Assembly: GCA_020633675.1 (NCBI GenBank)
Contig: JACKDE010000006.1
Span: forward strand, 1 to 64,000
DNA length: 64,000 nucleotides
Origin: Deferribacteres bacterium
GTDB lineage: Bacteria > Zhuqueibacterota > Zhuqueibacteria > Zhuqueibacterales > Geothermadaptataceae
Direction of reading: 5' to 3'
Position numbers and translations under genes: made by a program. The first letter of the stretch is position 1, and the number at the start of each line of letters is the position of its first letter. Positions 35,242-45,213 of the stretch are shown here, in pieces. The notes beneath the pieces are model-generated. The model did no database searches. It was not told where the DNA came from and worked only from the letters and a program-made list of their open reading frames with translations.

Positions 35242-35885
35242 AACCACATTTCGGACAACCGGTCTTGCGTCGCGGCGTGCCACTCGAACAGGCAGAAGCG
35301 GCGATGATATTAGTTCACGGACGCGGCGCGACGGCGGACAGTATTTTGACCTTGGTACCGGAAATCGAAACAGCCGGTTTTGCCTATTACGCGCCACAGG
35401 CTGCCAACAACACCTGGTATCCGTACAGCTTTCTCAGCCCAACCGAGCAGAATGAACCCGGACTTTCCTCCGGTCTTTATGTGATTGCGCAGTTGCTGCA
35501 GCAAATCGAGCAGGGTGGGGTGGCGGCAGAAAAAACCGTCCTGCTGGGCTTTTCACAAGGCGCTTGCCTGACGCTCGAATTCGCAGCCAGGAATCCGCGC
35601 CGCTATGGTGGCATTGCAGGGCTGAGCGGTGGGCTCATCGGGCCGGACACAACCACGCATGCGGATGCAGGTGACCTCGAAGGCACACCTATTTTTCTCG
35701 GCTGCAGCGATGTCGATTTTCATGTGCCTAAACAGCGCGTGCACGACAGCACTGAAATTTTGCAAAAGCTCGGCGGGCAGGTCACCGAGCGGCTTTACCC
35801 CGGCATGGGCCATACCGTTAATTTGGATGAGATCGAAGCGGTGCGAGAGATGTGCCGTGCCTTGATCGATAGCAAGCATCAGTAG
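35238..35885 (+). CDS. alpha/beta hydrolase (carboxylesterase/phospholipase family, MhqD-like)
   Basis: 215 residues. Catalytic Ser is in the nucleophile elbow GFSQGACL; Asp is probably in GCSDVDFHVP and His in YPGMGHTV, the triad of the carboxylesterase 2 group. The oxyanion segment LVHGRGATADSIL is present. Translation is coupled to the upstream dioxygenase by the ATGA overlap. A role in hydrolysing the ring-cleavage product or a related ester is inferred from this pairing only. Confidence 0.85.
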   Translation: MKPHFGQPVLRRGVPLEQAEAAMILVHGRGATADSILTLVPEIETAGFAYYAPQAANNTWYPYSFLSPTEQNEPGLSSGLYVIAQLLQQIEQGGVAAEKTVLLGFSQGACLTLEFAARNPRRYGGIAGLSGGLIGPDTTTHADAGDLEGTPIFLGCSDVDFHVPKQRVHDSTEILQKLGGQVTERLYPGMGHTVNLDEIEAVREMCRALIDSKHQ

Positions 35886-36180
35886 TCATGCAAACAGGGG
35901 TTTTCGTGCCGTGGGGGATCACGCCTTTTTCCGATATTACCAGAATACTTTGTAATTTTCCTTCTGCTCTCTATGCCAGCTTTGTGTCGTGGGCTATCAT
36001 TTTCGCTGAATCGATAATACTTGCCTTTTTCAGCCAGCCGACTTGATTGTAAATAGAAAATCGCTGGGCCGTGCAGGGCGTGTTTGATGCAAAGCTGGGT
36101 GATAATCCACCAAATTGATCTTGCCTCAGTTTGGCCAGTATTTTTTGATTGATGCATGATGATCGAATGGAAGGGGCCGG

Positions 36181-39100
36181 ATGATGAAAATAGGGTCTTT
36201 TTTTCAGCAACCGATTTACTGCAGAAGGTCTCGAATCGCAGTGATCTGGGTGCAGGCCACCATACTTACCGCACTAATTGTCAATGCTGTAAATGCGCAA
36301 ACGATCGAGCAACGGATTCATGCGTTGGTTGCGCAGATGTCGCTTGAAGAGAAAATCAAACAGTTGCATCAGGAAGGCAGCTTTAATACTGCCGACAATC
36401 AGCGCCTGGGAATCCCGGGCTTTTTTATGGCCGACGGCCCGCACGGCGTCCGCGATGGCCTGGCAACAGCATTTCCGGTCGGGATCGCGATGGCTGCAAC
36501 CTGGGATCCAATATTGATCGAAAAAATTGGTGTGGCTATGGGGAAGGAGTTTGCAGCCAAAGGCAGGCACCAGGCGCTCGGTCCGTGTATCGATTTGTGC
36601 CGTGATCCGAGAAATGGCCGCAGCGCGGAGAGCAGTGGCGAAGATCCGTACCTGAGCGCGCAAATCGTTAGCGCTTTGGTGAAAGGCATTCAAACCCAGC
36701 CGATTGTTGCTACAGTCAAGCATTACAACGGGGTGAATCGTCAGAACAACCGCCACAACAGCAATGTCCTCATTACCCAGCGTGGCTTGATGGAGCATTA
36801 TGGCCTGAATTTCAGGACCGCTGTTCAGCGGGGCGGTGCGCTTTCGGTGATGAACGCCTACAACCTGATCAATGGTCAAAAGAGTGCTGAGAATCACAAT
36901 CTGCTTACCACTATCTTGCGACAAAAGTGGGGCTTTCCTTACTATGTGGTTTCAGATTGGGGATCGATCTGGAACAGCGAGGCTGCCATCAAAGCCGGTT
37001 GCAATATTTGTATGGGATCGGACAAATATGAAAATGACCTGCCACGCCTCGTGCAGAGCGGAACTGTTTCCGAAGCAACAATCGATGAAGCGGTGCGAAA
37101 CGTACTGCGCACGAAAATGATGATCGGATTGCTCGATCACTATCCACGACCCAATCCTGCCGATCTTAACAGCAATGCACACCAGACGCTCGCGCTGGAA
37201 ACAGCACGCAAAAGCATCATTTTACTAAAAAATGAAGGTGATCTGCTGCCGCTTGATGCATCCACATTGAACACCGTAGCTGTTATTGGACCGAGTGCCG
37301 ATGTTGCGCAACTCGATGGAACAGGCAGCAGTTATGTGACACCTTTTTACACTATCTCACCCAGGTTCGGCATCGAAAACAAAATCGGTGCAACCCGGGT
37401 GCGCTATGCCAAGGGCTGCGATATCAACAGTGCCGATGTCAGTGGTTTCGCTGAAGCCAAATTGCTTGCGGCGCAATCGGATGCCGTAATTTTTGTCGGC
37501 GGTCTCGATGCCAGTCAGGAAGGTGAAGGGCTTGATCGCGTAGGCGGATCGATTCAGCTTCCAGGTCAGCAACAGAGCCTGATCAACCAACTGGCTGCGG
37601 TCAATCGCAGCCTGATTGTCGTGCTCAAAAGTGGTGGCATTTGCGGTCTTGCAAACAGTATCGGACAGATCCCTGCGCTGATTTATGCATTTTACCCGGG
37701 GCAGGAAGGCGGCAACGCCATCGCAGATGTGCTGTTCGGTGATGTCAATCCGGGAGGCAAGCTGCCCGTGACAATGCCCATTAATGATGCACAGTTGCCT
37801 GATAGGAATTCGGATTCTACCGATGACGCCGGTTGCGGTTACCGCTGGTTTGATCAGCAGAACCTGACACCACAATTCGCATTCGGGTTTGGCTTAAGCT
37901 ATACAAAATTTGAATACAGCAATTTAATGGTTTCGCCATCCCAAACCACCATTGGTCAGCAGGTTGAAGTCCGTGTTGACGTTGAGAACGTCGGCAAGCG
38001 TGATGGCGAAGAAGTGGTGCAGCTCTACCTGACAGATGATGCCGCAAGCGTAGCGATGCCGCTGAAACAGCTCAAAGCGTTTCAGCGTGTCGCCCTGAGC
38101 GCTGGCGAAAAGAAGACCATCACTCTATGCCTGGCTGCCGATGAGTTTTATTATTTCAATGAGGTCGCTGACCGCTACGAAATCGAGCCGGGCAGATTCA
38201 CGGTGCGGGTGGGCAGCAGCTCAGACCAACTCCCGCTCTCTGATCAATTTGAGCTTACATCTGCTGATCCAAAGCCGGATTTGCAGATCGTCAACATCAC
38301 CATGGTGCCGCCATTTCCTGTGCAAGATGATGATGTGGTTTTTCTCGCAACGGTGATCAACCAGGGAACCGGCCCCAGTCCGGCAGGGCAATCGCACCAG
38401 GTGACTTTTTTTGTCGACGGCACTGAGGTCAGCCAATCCATTGATTTTGATAGCGCCATTCCGGTTGGAGGCATGGCACTCGTTGGTGCGAATATCGGCT
38501 TCGATGGCAAAAGCAGCTGGAGTGCCTCACAAGTCGGCACTTTTTCACTTAAGGCTGAAGTCGATGCCGACAGTCGTATTGATGAGTGCATCGAGTCCAA
38601 CAATGCCAAAAGCATCGACTTCGAGGTCTCACCAGCGCCAGCTATCAACGCCGCATTGCACCGGCGCGTAATCGCCACTTCTGTTGAGGGAAGCGGATTG
38701 GAAGCACAAAACGCAGTGGATGGCAATTATAGTACGCGCTGGGCTTCAGCTTACAGCGATATTCAATTTATCCTGGTTGATCTGGATTCGGTGCGAAGCA
38801 TCGACCGCGTGCTGCTTTTCTGGGAAACGGCTTACGGAAAGGAGTATGAAATTCAGGTTTCGAATGATCTACAGCGATGGACGACTATCGAGCACATCAC
38901 AGACAGCGATGGCGGTCTTGATGAAATTGTGGTGAACGCCAGCGGACGATATGTGCGTATGGATGGCATCAAGCGTGCCACACAATGGGGGTACTCGCTT
39001 TATGAGTTCGAGATTTATCTTGCTGGCCCCGGTACCGGGCTTGGCCAAAAATTCGTGGCAGAGCAGGGGCCAAGCGATTATTCACTGAGCGCGAATTATC

Positions 39101-39351
39101 CCAATCCCTTCAACCCTGCGACCGTGATCGACTATGCTCTTCCTGAGAAGAACGCTGTTATGCTGCAAATATTCGATTTGACAGGTAAGCTGGTTCGGAC
39201 GCTGGTCAATGCAGAGCAAAGTGCGGGCCGCTACAGGGTTGAGTGGGATGGTCAAAATGCGAACGGGCAACCGCAAGCCAGTGGTGTCTATTTTTACAAA
39301 ATGACCGCCGGCGCATATGCCGAAACTCGCAAAATGCTGCTGGTTCGATGA
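36181..39351 (+). CDS. secreted multidomain glycoside hydrolase family 3 protein with T9SS signal
   Basis: 1056 residues. Signal peptide about 1-39; GH3 catalytic domains about 45-590. KHYNG near 180 is the substrate-binding pair and VSDWGS near 257-262 contains the nucleophile Asp. A fibronectin III-like domain lies at about 595-690 and a CARDB-like domain at about 698-815. A discoidin (F5/8 type C) domain spans about 820-947, with the type IX sorting domain at about 960-1056 (LSANYPNPFNPATVIDYAL, MLQIFDLTGKLVRTL, ASGVYFYKM). Probably a cell-surface or secreted beta-glucosidase or beta-xylosidase; the sugar is not determinable. AGGGG precedes the double ATG. Confidence 0.92.
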   Translation: MMKIGSFFQQPIYCRRSRIAVIWVQATILTALIVNAVNAQTIEQRIHALVAQMSLEEKIKQLHQEGSFNTADNQRLGIPGFFMADGPHGVRDGLATAFPVGIAMAATWDPILIEKIGVAMGKEFAAKGRHQALGPCIDLCRDPRNGRSAESSGEDPYLSAQIVSALVKGIQTQPIVATVKHYNGVNRQNNRHNSNVLITQRGLMEHYGLNFRTAVQRGGALSVMNAYNLINGQKSAENHNLLTTILRQKWGFPYYVVSDWGSIWNSEAAIKAGCNICMGSDKYENDLPRLVQSGTVSEATIDEAVRNVLRTKMMIGLLDHYPRPNPADLNSNAHQTLALETARKSIILLKNEGDLLPLDASTLNTVAVIGPSADVAQLDGTGSSYVTPFYTISPRFGIENKIGATRVRYAKGCDINSADVSGFAEAKLLAAQSDAVIFVGGLDASQEGEGLDRVGGSIQLPGQQQSLINQLAAVNRSLIVVLKSGGICGLANSIGQIPALIYAFYPGQEGGNAIADVLFGDVNPGGKLPVTMPINDAQLPDRNSDSTDDAGCGYRWFDQQNLTPQFAFGFGLSYTKFEYSNLMVSPSQTTIGQQVEVRVDVENVGKRDGEEVVQLYLTDDAASVAMPLKQLKAFQRVALSAGEKKTITLCLAADEFYYFNEVADRYEIEPGRFTVRVGSSSDQLPLSDQFELTSADPKPDLQIVNITMVPPFPVQDDDVVFLATVINQGTGPSPAGQSHQVTFFVDGTEVSQSIDFDSAIPVGGMALVGANIGFDGKSSWSASQVGTFSLKAEVDADSRIDECIESNNAKSIDFEVSPAPAINAALHRRVIATSVEGSGLEAQNAVDGNYSTRWASAYSDIQFILVDLDSVRSIDRVLLFWETAYGKEYEIQVSNDLQRWTTIEHITDSDGGLDEIVVNASGRYVRMDGIKRATQWGYSLYEFEIYLAGPGTGLGQKFVAEQGPSDYSLSANYPNPFNPATVIDYALPEKNAVMLQIFDLTGKLVRTLVNAEQSAGRYRVEWDGQNANGQPQASGVYFYKMTAGAYAETRKMLLVR

Positions 39352-39422
39352 TGTTCGACTGAATATGGTCAGGGATAGATTGATCATCTGCAAAAAACGT
39401 TTGCCTCTTAAAGCCGTAGCGT

Positions 39423-40322
39423 TCAATCTAACTCCCGTCTCTTTCTAAGAATCGCAATAGCTACAAAATAGACGATGATTGCTAGTACAAGCCCGGACAG
39501 GGGATCGACCGCATGGTGGTAGCGCAAGTACACCGCAGAAATGGCAACCCCAAAAGCCAACGGCAAAAGCAAATACCCCAATTTTCGGTTGTAGCGCCAG
39601 GTAGCAAAAGCCCAGACGAAGCTCGCAGTCACGTGCGATGATGGAAAGCACCCTCCCAAAACGGAGCCACCTTGCTGCAAAAAACGAATCAATGAAGCGA
39701 ATAAGTATCCTGTGTAATCCACGGAATGGAGACTGTCCATGAGAGGGATTGACCTTGGACATACGGACGGCATAATATAAAATAGTGCAAAGTTGGCAAA
39801 ATAGGCCAGCGTACCGATTGAAAAGACAGCCATGGTTTCCTTGTGTTTCCCGCGAAGATAAAGCGGCAGCGTAGCTAAAGGAATCATCAGGTAATAACCC
39901 GAATATAAAAAAGACATAAGCTCATCCAGCCAGGGCGAGTAATATTGTTGCATCCAAACTGTCGGGTGAACACCGAAAATCTTCTCATCCAAATCGATCA
40001 GGATGTCCGTCATCCAAAACGAGCCAAAAAACATGCGGACCATGTCGTTCAACTCATCCCAGCCATACAATATGAAAATCACTGGATAAAATGTGCGCAA
40101 GGCCCTGAGAAACCTGTTTTGAGGCCGCATCTCGCCAAGCCGGATGATCTCAAGCCCGCCGAAGATGAAGATGATATGCATGACAAAATTTTGCGGCCAG
40201 GATGGGACCTGATAGTGGAAGAAAGGCAGCAATAGGCCGAGAATGGTCATGTAGCTCAGGCAGCACAAGTCCATCAAGCGAAAGCGGACCATGCTGTAAC
40301 GGCTAATGTCGTTTCGTCCCAT
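39423..40322 (-). CDS. PAP2-superfamily membrane phosphatase/phosphotransferase
   Basis: 299 residues with six or more TM helices. The C-terminal half has the PAP2 motifs: GGCFPSSHVTASF (PSxxH) and AVYLRYHHAVDPLSG (R-x5-His motif, with YxRYHHxxD). The N-terminal TM part resembles the inositolphosphorylceramide synthase/AUR1-like subgroup, which transfers phospho-head groups between lipids. The active site would face the periplasm. Convergent with GH3; AGGA lies 11 nt before the ATG. Confidence 0.83.
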   Translation of the reverse strand: MGRNDISRYSMVRFRLMDLCCLSYMTILGLLLPFFHYQVPSWPQNFVMHIIFIFGGLEIIRLGEMRPQNRFLRALRTFYPVIFILYGWDELNDMVRMFFGSFWMTDILIDLDEKIFGVHPTVWMQQYYSPWLDELMSFLYSGYYLMIPLATLPLYLRGKHKETMAVFSIGTLAYFANFALFYIMPSVCPRSIPLMDSLHSVDYTGYLFASLIRFLQQGGSVLGGCFPSSHVTASFVWAFATWRYNRKLGYLLLPLAFGVAISAVYLRYHHAVDPLSGLVLAIIVYFVAIAILRKRRELD

Positions 40323-41065
40323 CGATTTGCCATTCCTTTCAAAATTGGATGATTGCCCGATGAAATCTTCTTTTGATCATGAGCCAATGATGTTCACTTA
40401 AGAATTTGCTTCATGCTGAGCGTGAATTTTATGTCGCGACTTCGCTCGACATGAAGAGATTGACTTCACTGAACGGTGTTGCAACTATAGTCAATTGCAA
40501 ACAGCATTCACAATAAAGCAGAGATTGGCAGGATTGACAAAGGCATTATGACAAAGGCATGCAAATGAGACAATATCGGCCATAATATAAATCGCGCCAT
40601 TGCCCGCGCATACCAAATTTTCCAGTGGATCATTGCTGAAAGTATTAGCAAATAATAAAACTTGTGTTTTACGGATTGAATGTGTACTATAATGATTCTA
40701 ATTGGGCTGCCACTTGTTTGATTGCATAGGCAGCGGCATGAGTGGTTGTGCAACGCCTTGATGAGACTGAAAGCACAGCCGTTAGATTATCTATCAGTGG
40801 CTTTTGCCGAAGTTCTGCTCAGATCTCACCTGTGACACTGTCTGGCGCCCCGCATTCTGCTGTGGCTTCTAGACAATCCCACAGTTTATCCTCCCTTACC
40901 GAAATAGCACTGCTGTCACCGGTCACGGTGGTAAGTGTTGAGAATTGACCCGTAGACAAAGAGATTCCCAGGCCACAACTAATTTTCAGTATTCAGATAC
41001 ATTCTGATTCCGGATGACCGTGAACTCTTTGCACATTCCTCCGTGAGATTACCAAAAGGATATTT
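40323..41065. other. long intergenic region
   Basis: 743 bp, the longest gene-free stretch in the window. It contains the palindromic element at 40409-40456, and a 12-bp direct repeat TGACAAAGGCAT at 40535-40546 and 40549-40560. It is otherwise AT-rich. Short ORFs on both strands have no recognisable content. A long leader for the DEAD-box helicase gene is possible, as for cold-shock helicases, but nothing in the sequence proves it. Confidence 0.4.
40409..40456. repeat. palindromic CATGAAG-type element
   Basis: CTTCATG (40409-40415) pairs with CATGAAG (40450-40456); an inner ATGTCG/CGACAT hairpin lies within. Related to the elements at 6357-6390 and 58668-58696. Confidence 0.55.
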
Positions 41066-42322
41066 ATGTCTTTTCAAGAACTTGGCTTGCATGCCGATCT
41101 GCTTAAATCACTTGTTCAGTTGGGCTATCATGAACCAACTCCAATTCAGCAGCATGCAATTCCTCACGCTTTGGCAGGTCGTGATCTGATCGGCTGCGCC
41201 CAAACAGGCACCGGCAAAACAGCCGCTTTCACACTGCCGATTATTCAGAAGCTTCATTCCAGCAAAAGCCGGAAAACAAAAGCACTGATTTTAACTCCAA
41301 CACGTGAGCTGGCCATGCAGATCGGACAGGTTGTGCATGGATTTGCTGCAAATACCGCATTGACCACTGCTTCAATTTATGGTGGGATAAGTATGCAGCC
41401 TCAAATCAACGCGCTCAGGCGTGGCACGGATATCGTCGTGGCAACACCAGGCCGCCTGCTGGATCACATCAATAGCGGTGCAGCGCGATTTGACGCGTTG
41501 GAATTCCTTGTGCTCGATGAAGCCGATCGTATGCTCGATATGGGATTTTTGCCGGATGTCCGACGCATATTGGAGCGAATTCCGCAGGACCGGCAGACAA
41601 TGATGTTTTCGGCTACGATGTCAAAAGAAATTCAAAAACTCAGCAAACAAATTCTGATCAAACCGGCAATCGCACAAATCGGCCGCCAGGCAACGCCTGC
41701 GGAAGGTGTCAAACAGAGCATCTATTCGGTCGCGCAGAACCAGAAGACGGATTTATTGATGACGTTGCTGAATTCAGTTGAAATGGAATCTGTGCTTATT
41801 TTTATGCGCACAAAAATGCGGGCAAATCGCCTTGCACGGCAGTTGAAGCAACGAGGGTTGGAAGTGGGGCTCATTCATGGTGATCGCACGCAAAATCAAC
41901 GACAGGCAGCACTGGCAGGATTCAGGACCCGGCGCTTTCGCGTATTGGTCGCGACCGATGTCGCTGCACGCGGCATTGATATCGATGGTATTTCCCATGT
42001 GGTCAATTTCGATGTGCCGGTGTCGCCAACTGATTATGTTCACCGCATCGGGCGCACTGCACGAGCAAAGGCCGTTGGCGAAGCATTGACCTTGGTCAGT
42101 GATGCAGAAGAAGGCTCGCTCGAGGCAATCCAACGTTTGGTAAAGACGAAAATCGAGCGCAAACCTTTGCCTGAAATTGAATTGGGAAAAAATGATTTCA
42201 CCAGTGAAATTCAGGCTCGCCGCGAACAAAAATGGTTTGCGCGCAAAAGCTCTCAATCGTTCCGGCACGCGGCAAAAAAATCAAATCATCGCCGCAGAAA
42301 ATCTGCAAGACTTTCCGCTTAA
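41066..42322 (+). CDS. DEAD-box ATP-dependent RNA helicase (RhlE-like)
   Basis: 418 residues with all DEAD-box motifs: Q motif (GYHEPTPIQQHAIP), Walker A (CAQTGTGKTAAF), PTREL, TPGRLLD, DEAD in LVLDEADRMLDMGFLP, SAT (FSATMS), RGIDIDG and HRIGRTARAK. The C-terminal tail of about 45 residues is basic (RKSSQSFRHAAKKSNHRRRKSARLSA), as in RhlE-type proteins that act on ribosomal RNA. AAAGGA lies 6 nt before the ATG. The gene ends before a well-formed hairpin terminator. Confidence 0.93.
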   Translation: MSFQELGLHADLLKSLVQLGYHEPTPIQQHAIPHALAGRDLIGCAQTGTGKTAAFTLPIIQKLHSSKSRKTKALILTPTRELAMQIGQVVHGFAANTALTTASIYGGISMQPQINALRRGTDIVVATPGRLLDHINSGAARFDALEFLVLDEADRMLDMGFLPDVRRILERIPQDRQTMMFSATMSKEIQKLSKQILIKPAIAQIGRQATPAEGVKQSIYSVAQNQKTDLLMTLLNSVEMESVLIFMRTKMRANRLARQLKQRGLEVGLIHGDRTQNQRQAALAGFRTRRFRVLVATDVAARGIDIDGISHVVNFDVPVSPTDYVHRIGRTARAKAVGEALTLVSDAEEGSLEAIQRLVKTKIERKPLPEIELGKNDFTSEIQARREQKWFARKSSQSFRHAAKKSNHRRRKSARLSA

Positions 42323-42690
42323 ATCACAGCTTATGTGCTATCCGGGATGTTTCCAGCAGTCTTGCTGGTGAATGTCCCGGATTTCCTTTTATACAGCATT
42401 CTTTCCGCAAAACTGCAAGACTGCACCATTTCAAGTCCAAACAAGATCAAATCGCCATTCTGTGGCAGGTGTTTGGAGTCCTCTAATGCTTTTCATGTTT
42501 GCCCCCAAAATTTTGTCTCATCAACTTTTTCATTTTCACAATTGCAATGAGCCTAAAACGGTTGCTCCATTTCGGTATAACGATTATTTTGACCAAAACA
42601 GCAAAATTCGTAGCGAGAGCTTCTGATTCAATCAGCACCTGAATGAAATCTGCTGGCGAGCGGGTTGACCGGACAAACTGAGAGGAAGGC
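42323..42690. other. intergenic region with terminator
   Basis: 368 bp. Contains the helicase terminator (42340-42390); the rest is AT-rich with no supported gene up to the GAGGAAGG site of the GH127 gene. Confidence 0.45.
42340..42390 (+). terminator. terminator of DEAD-box helicase gene
   Basis: Outer stem ATCCGGGA/TCCCGGAT and inner stem CCAGCA/TGCTGG, followed by TTTCCTTTT, 18 bp after the stop codon. Confidence 0.75.
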
Positions 42691-45114
42691 ATGTCTCATT
42701 ATCTTAAAAAAATGCTGCAATGGGGAACTGTATTTTGTCTTTTAGCGCTCAATGCGCTGAATTGTAGCCATTCCACACAAAAAGATTATCCGATCCAGCC
42801 GGTGGCGTTTACTGAAGTCAAGATGACCGACCAGTTTTGGCGCGGACGTATGGAGACCAACCGGGCGGTAACCATCCGCCATGTGTTCGACAAAATTGAA
42901 GAAACCGGACGCATCGACAATTTCGCTATTGCGGGTGGGCTGAAAGAGGGCGAACAGCAGGGTATCTATCCATTTGATGACTCGGATGTGTTCAAAACCA
43001 TCGAGGGAGCATCGTATGCGCTCATGGTCAATTCTGATCCGGAGCTGGAAGCCTATCTTGACAGTGTGATTACGATCATCGGTGCAGCGCAGGAAGAAGA
43101 TGGCTACCTGTATACCGTGCGAACCAACAAGGCAGACCGCCTGCGACGCTGGTTTGGTGACGAACGCTGGGAAAAACTCGACGGAAGCCATGAACTGTAC
43201 AATGCCGGACATCTTTTCGAAGCCGCAGCTGCGCATTATCAGGCCACCGGCAAGCGCAATTTGCTTGATATCGCTGTAAAGGTGGCTGATATGGTTGATC
43301 GGACTTTTGGGCCCGGAAAGTTGCGCAAACCGCCCGGTCATCAGGTTATCGAAATGGGGCTGGCAAAATTGTACCGTGTGACCGGCGAACAGCGCTATCT
43401 CGATCTGGCAAAATTCTTTCTCGATATGCGCGGCAAGCCGCTCGATGGTCGCGAGCTGCGCGGCGAATACAACCAGGATCATAAACCGGTCTTGGAGCAG
43501 GATGAAGCCGTGGGGCATGCCGTACGTGCAGGCTATATGTACGCTGGCATGGCAGATGTCGCGGCGCTGTCGAATGATCGTTCTTATGTTAAAGCGATCG
43601 ACCGGCTGTGGGGTAATGTGGTTGGCAAGAAGCTCTATCTGACCGGCGGGCTTGGCTCTCGAGGCGGCAACGAAGGTTTCAGCGGCAATTACGATTTGCC
43701 CAACATGAGCGCCTATAATGAAACCTGTGCCTCCATAGCCAATGTTTACTGGAACCATCGGCTGTTTTTGCTGCACGGCGCAGCAAAATATATCGATGTG
43801 ATGGAGCGCACTTTGTACAATGCTTTGTTGTCCGGTATTTCACTGCAGGGCAAGCAGTTTTTCTATCCGAATCCACTGGCCTCGGTTGGCCAACATGAGC
43901 GCGCGGAATGGTTCGGGTGCCCGTGCTGCACCGGCAACGTGACGCGTTTCATGGCTTCGGTGCCGGGTTATGTGTACGCTGTCCGAAAAGATGAGGTGTT
44001 TGTCAATCTCTATGCATCGAACGAAGCGGCGCTTGCTTTGCAAAAAGGCCGCCTTCGCATGAAGCAGCAAACAAATTACCCGTGGGATGGTACCATCAAT
44101 TTGACCATGCAGCCGGAATCTGAGAAAATGGAATTAACGCTCAATCTCCGCATTCCCGGCTGGGCGCAGGGAAGACCACTGGCGAGCGATCTGTATCGCT
44201 ACCTTAATGATGAGCCTGCGGAGATCAGCTTGAAAGTTAACGGCGACGCTGTTCCTGTAAGCATCAAGAATGGCTTTGCGCAAATCAGACGTAGCTGGGA
44301 GGCTGGCGACGTAATCGAGCTGGAGCTTCCCATGCGCATCCGGCGAGTGGTGGCATCGGATAGCGTCAAGGCGGACATCGGGCGGGTGGCTCTCGAGCGC
44401 GGGCCGATCGTTTATTGCGCCGAGTGGCCGGATCATGCCGATGGCCATGTGCGAAATCTTTTGCTGTCGGATGACGCCGAACTGACCAGCGAGTATGTGC
44501 CGGATCAATTGAGTGGCATTCTGGTGATTCGTGGCAAGGCGGATGGTTACTATCTCGCTGCGAATGAATCGCTGGAAAAGAGCCAGCGTGATCTGTTGGC
44601 GATCCCATACTATGCCTGGGCACATCGTGGCAAAGGCGAAATGACCGTCTGGTTTGCGCGCGAAGAGTCAGCGGTGCTGCCGGTTGGCCAGCCGACGCTG
44701 GCATCCACCAGTCAGGTTTCGGCTTCGTTTGGCAGAAATCCCGAAGCGGTTAACGACCTGATGGAACCGTCGAGCTCCATCGACCATGAAGTGCCTTATT
44801 TTCATTGGTGGCCCAACAAAGGCACGACCGAGTGGATACAATATGATTTTTCCGAGCCAGAAGAAGTGTCGATCGTACAGGTGTATTGGTTTGATGATAC
44901 CGGTATCGGTGAGTGCCGTTTGCCGAAATCCTGGCGCATTCTCTACTGGGAAGATGGCGACTGGAAGCCAGTGTACACTCCGGACGGCTACGAAATTGCC
45001 AAAGATGGCTACAATGAAGCCGTCTTCGAAACGGTGCGAACGCCAAAGCTTCGGCTGGAAGTGCAATCGCAGGAAAACTGGGCAGGCGGCATCCACGAGT
45101 GGAAGGTGAAGTGA
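42691..45114 (+). CDS. glycoside hydrolase family 127 protein (beta-L-arabinofuranosidase-like) with discoidin domain
   Basis: 807 residues. A hydrophobic leader ending ALNC may be a lipoprotein signal. The (alpha/alpha)6-barrel region has YNETCASIANVYWNHRLFLL and EWFGCPCCTGNVTRFMAS. The Glu-x-Cys and Cys-x-Cys-Cys residues match the zinc-thiolate nucleophile site of GH127 beta-L-arabinofuranosidases. Residues about 670-807 look like an F5/8-type carbohydrate-binding domain (WIQYDFSEPEEVSIVQVYWFDD). Removes terminal beta-L-arabinofuranose from plant-type glycoproteins or arabinans (family knowledge). Precedes a GH29 gene by 99 bp. Confidence 0.9.
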   Translation: MSHYLKKMLQWGTVFCLLALNALNCSHSTQKDYPIQPVAFTEVKMTDQFWRGRMETNRAVTIRHVFDKIEETGRIDNFAIAGGLKEGEQQGIYPFDDSDVFKTIEGASYALMVNSDPELEAYLDSVITIIGAAQEEDGYLYTVRTNKADRLRRWFGDERWEKLDGSHELYNAGHLFEAAAAHYQATGKRNLLDIAVKVADMVDRTFGPGKLRKPPGHQVIEMGLAKLYRVTGEQRYLDLAKFFLDMRGKPLDGRELRGEYNQDHKPVLEQDEAVGHAVRAGYMYAGMADVAALSNDRSYVKAIDRLWGNVVGKKLYLTGGLGSRGGNEGFSGNYDLPNMSAYNETCASIANVYWNHRLFLLHGAAKYIDVMERTLYNALLSGISLQGKQFFYPNPLASVGQHERAEWFGCPCCTGNVTRFMASVPGYVYAVRKDEVFVNLYASNEAALALQKGRLRMKQQTNYPWDGTINLTMQPESEKMELTLNLRIPGWAQGRPLASDLYRYLNDEPAEISLKVNGDAVPVSIKNGFAQIRRSWEAGDVIELELPMRIRRVVASDSVKADIGRVALERGPIVYCAEWPDHADGHVRNLLLSDDAELTSEYVPDQLSGILVIRGKADGYYLAANESLEKSQRDLLAIPYYAWAHRGKGEMTVWFAREESAVLPVGQPTLASTSQVSASFGRNPEAVNDLMEPSSSIDHEVPYFHWWPNKGTTEWIQYDFSEPEEVSIVQVYWFDDTGIGECRLPKSWRILYWEDGDWKPVYTPDGYEIAKDGYNEAVFETVRTPKLRLEVQSQENWAGGIHEWKVK

Positions 45115-45213
45115 AGATACGAGACAATACCAACTATTTGGGAAAATGAATTTGCTGCGATTTTATTTATAGAATGAATTGCTTTTAGCAAAATGATATT
45201 GGAGCGAACACCC

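Noticed and set aside
40742..40948. Short ORF in the 743-bp gap before the DEAD-box gene
   Set aside because: Ser-rich product with no recognisable domain or ribosome site; not separable from chance.
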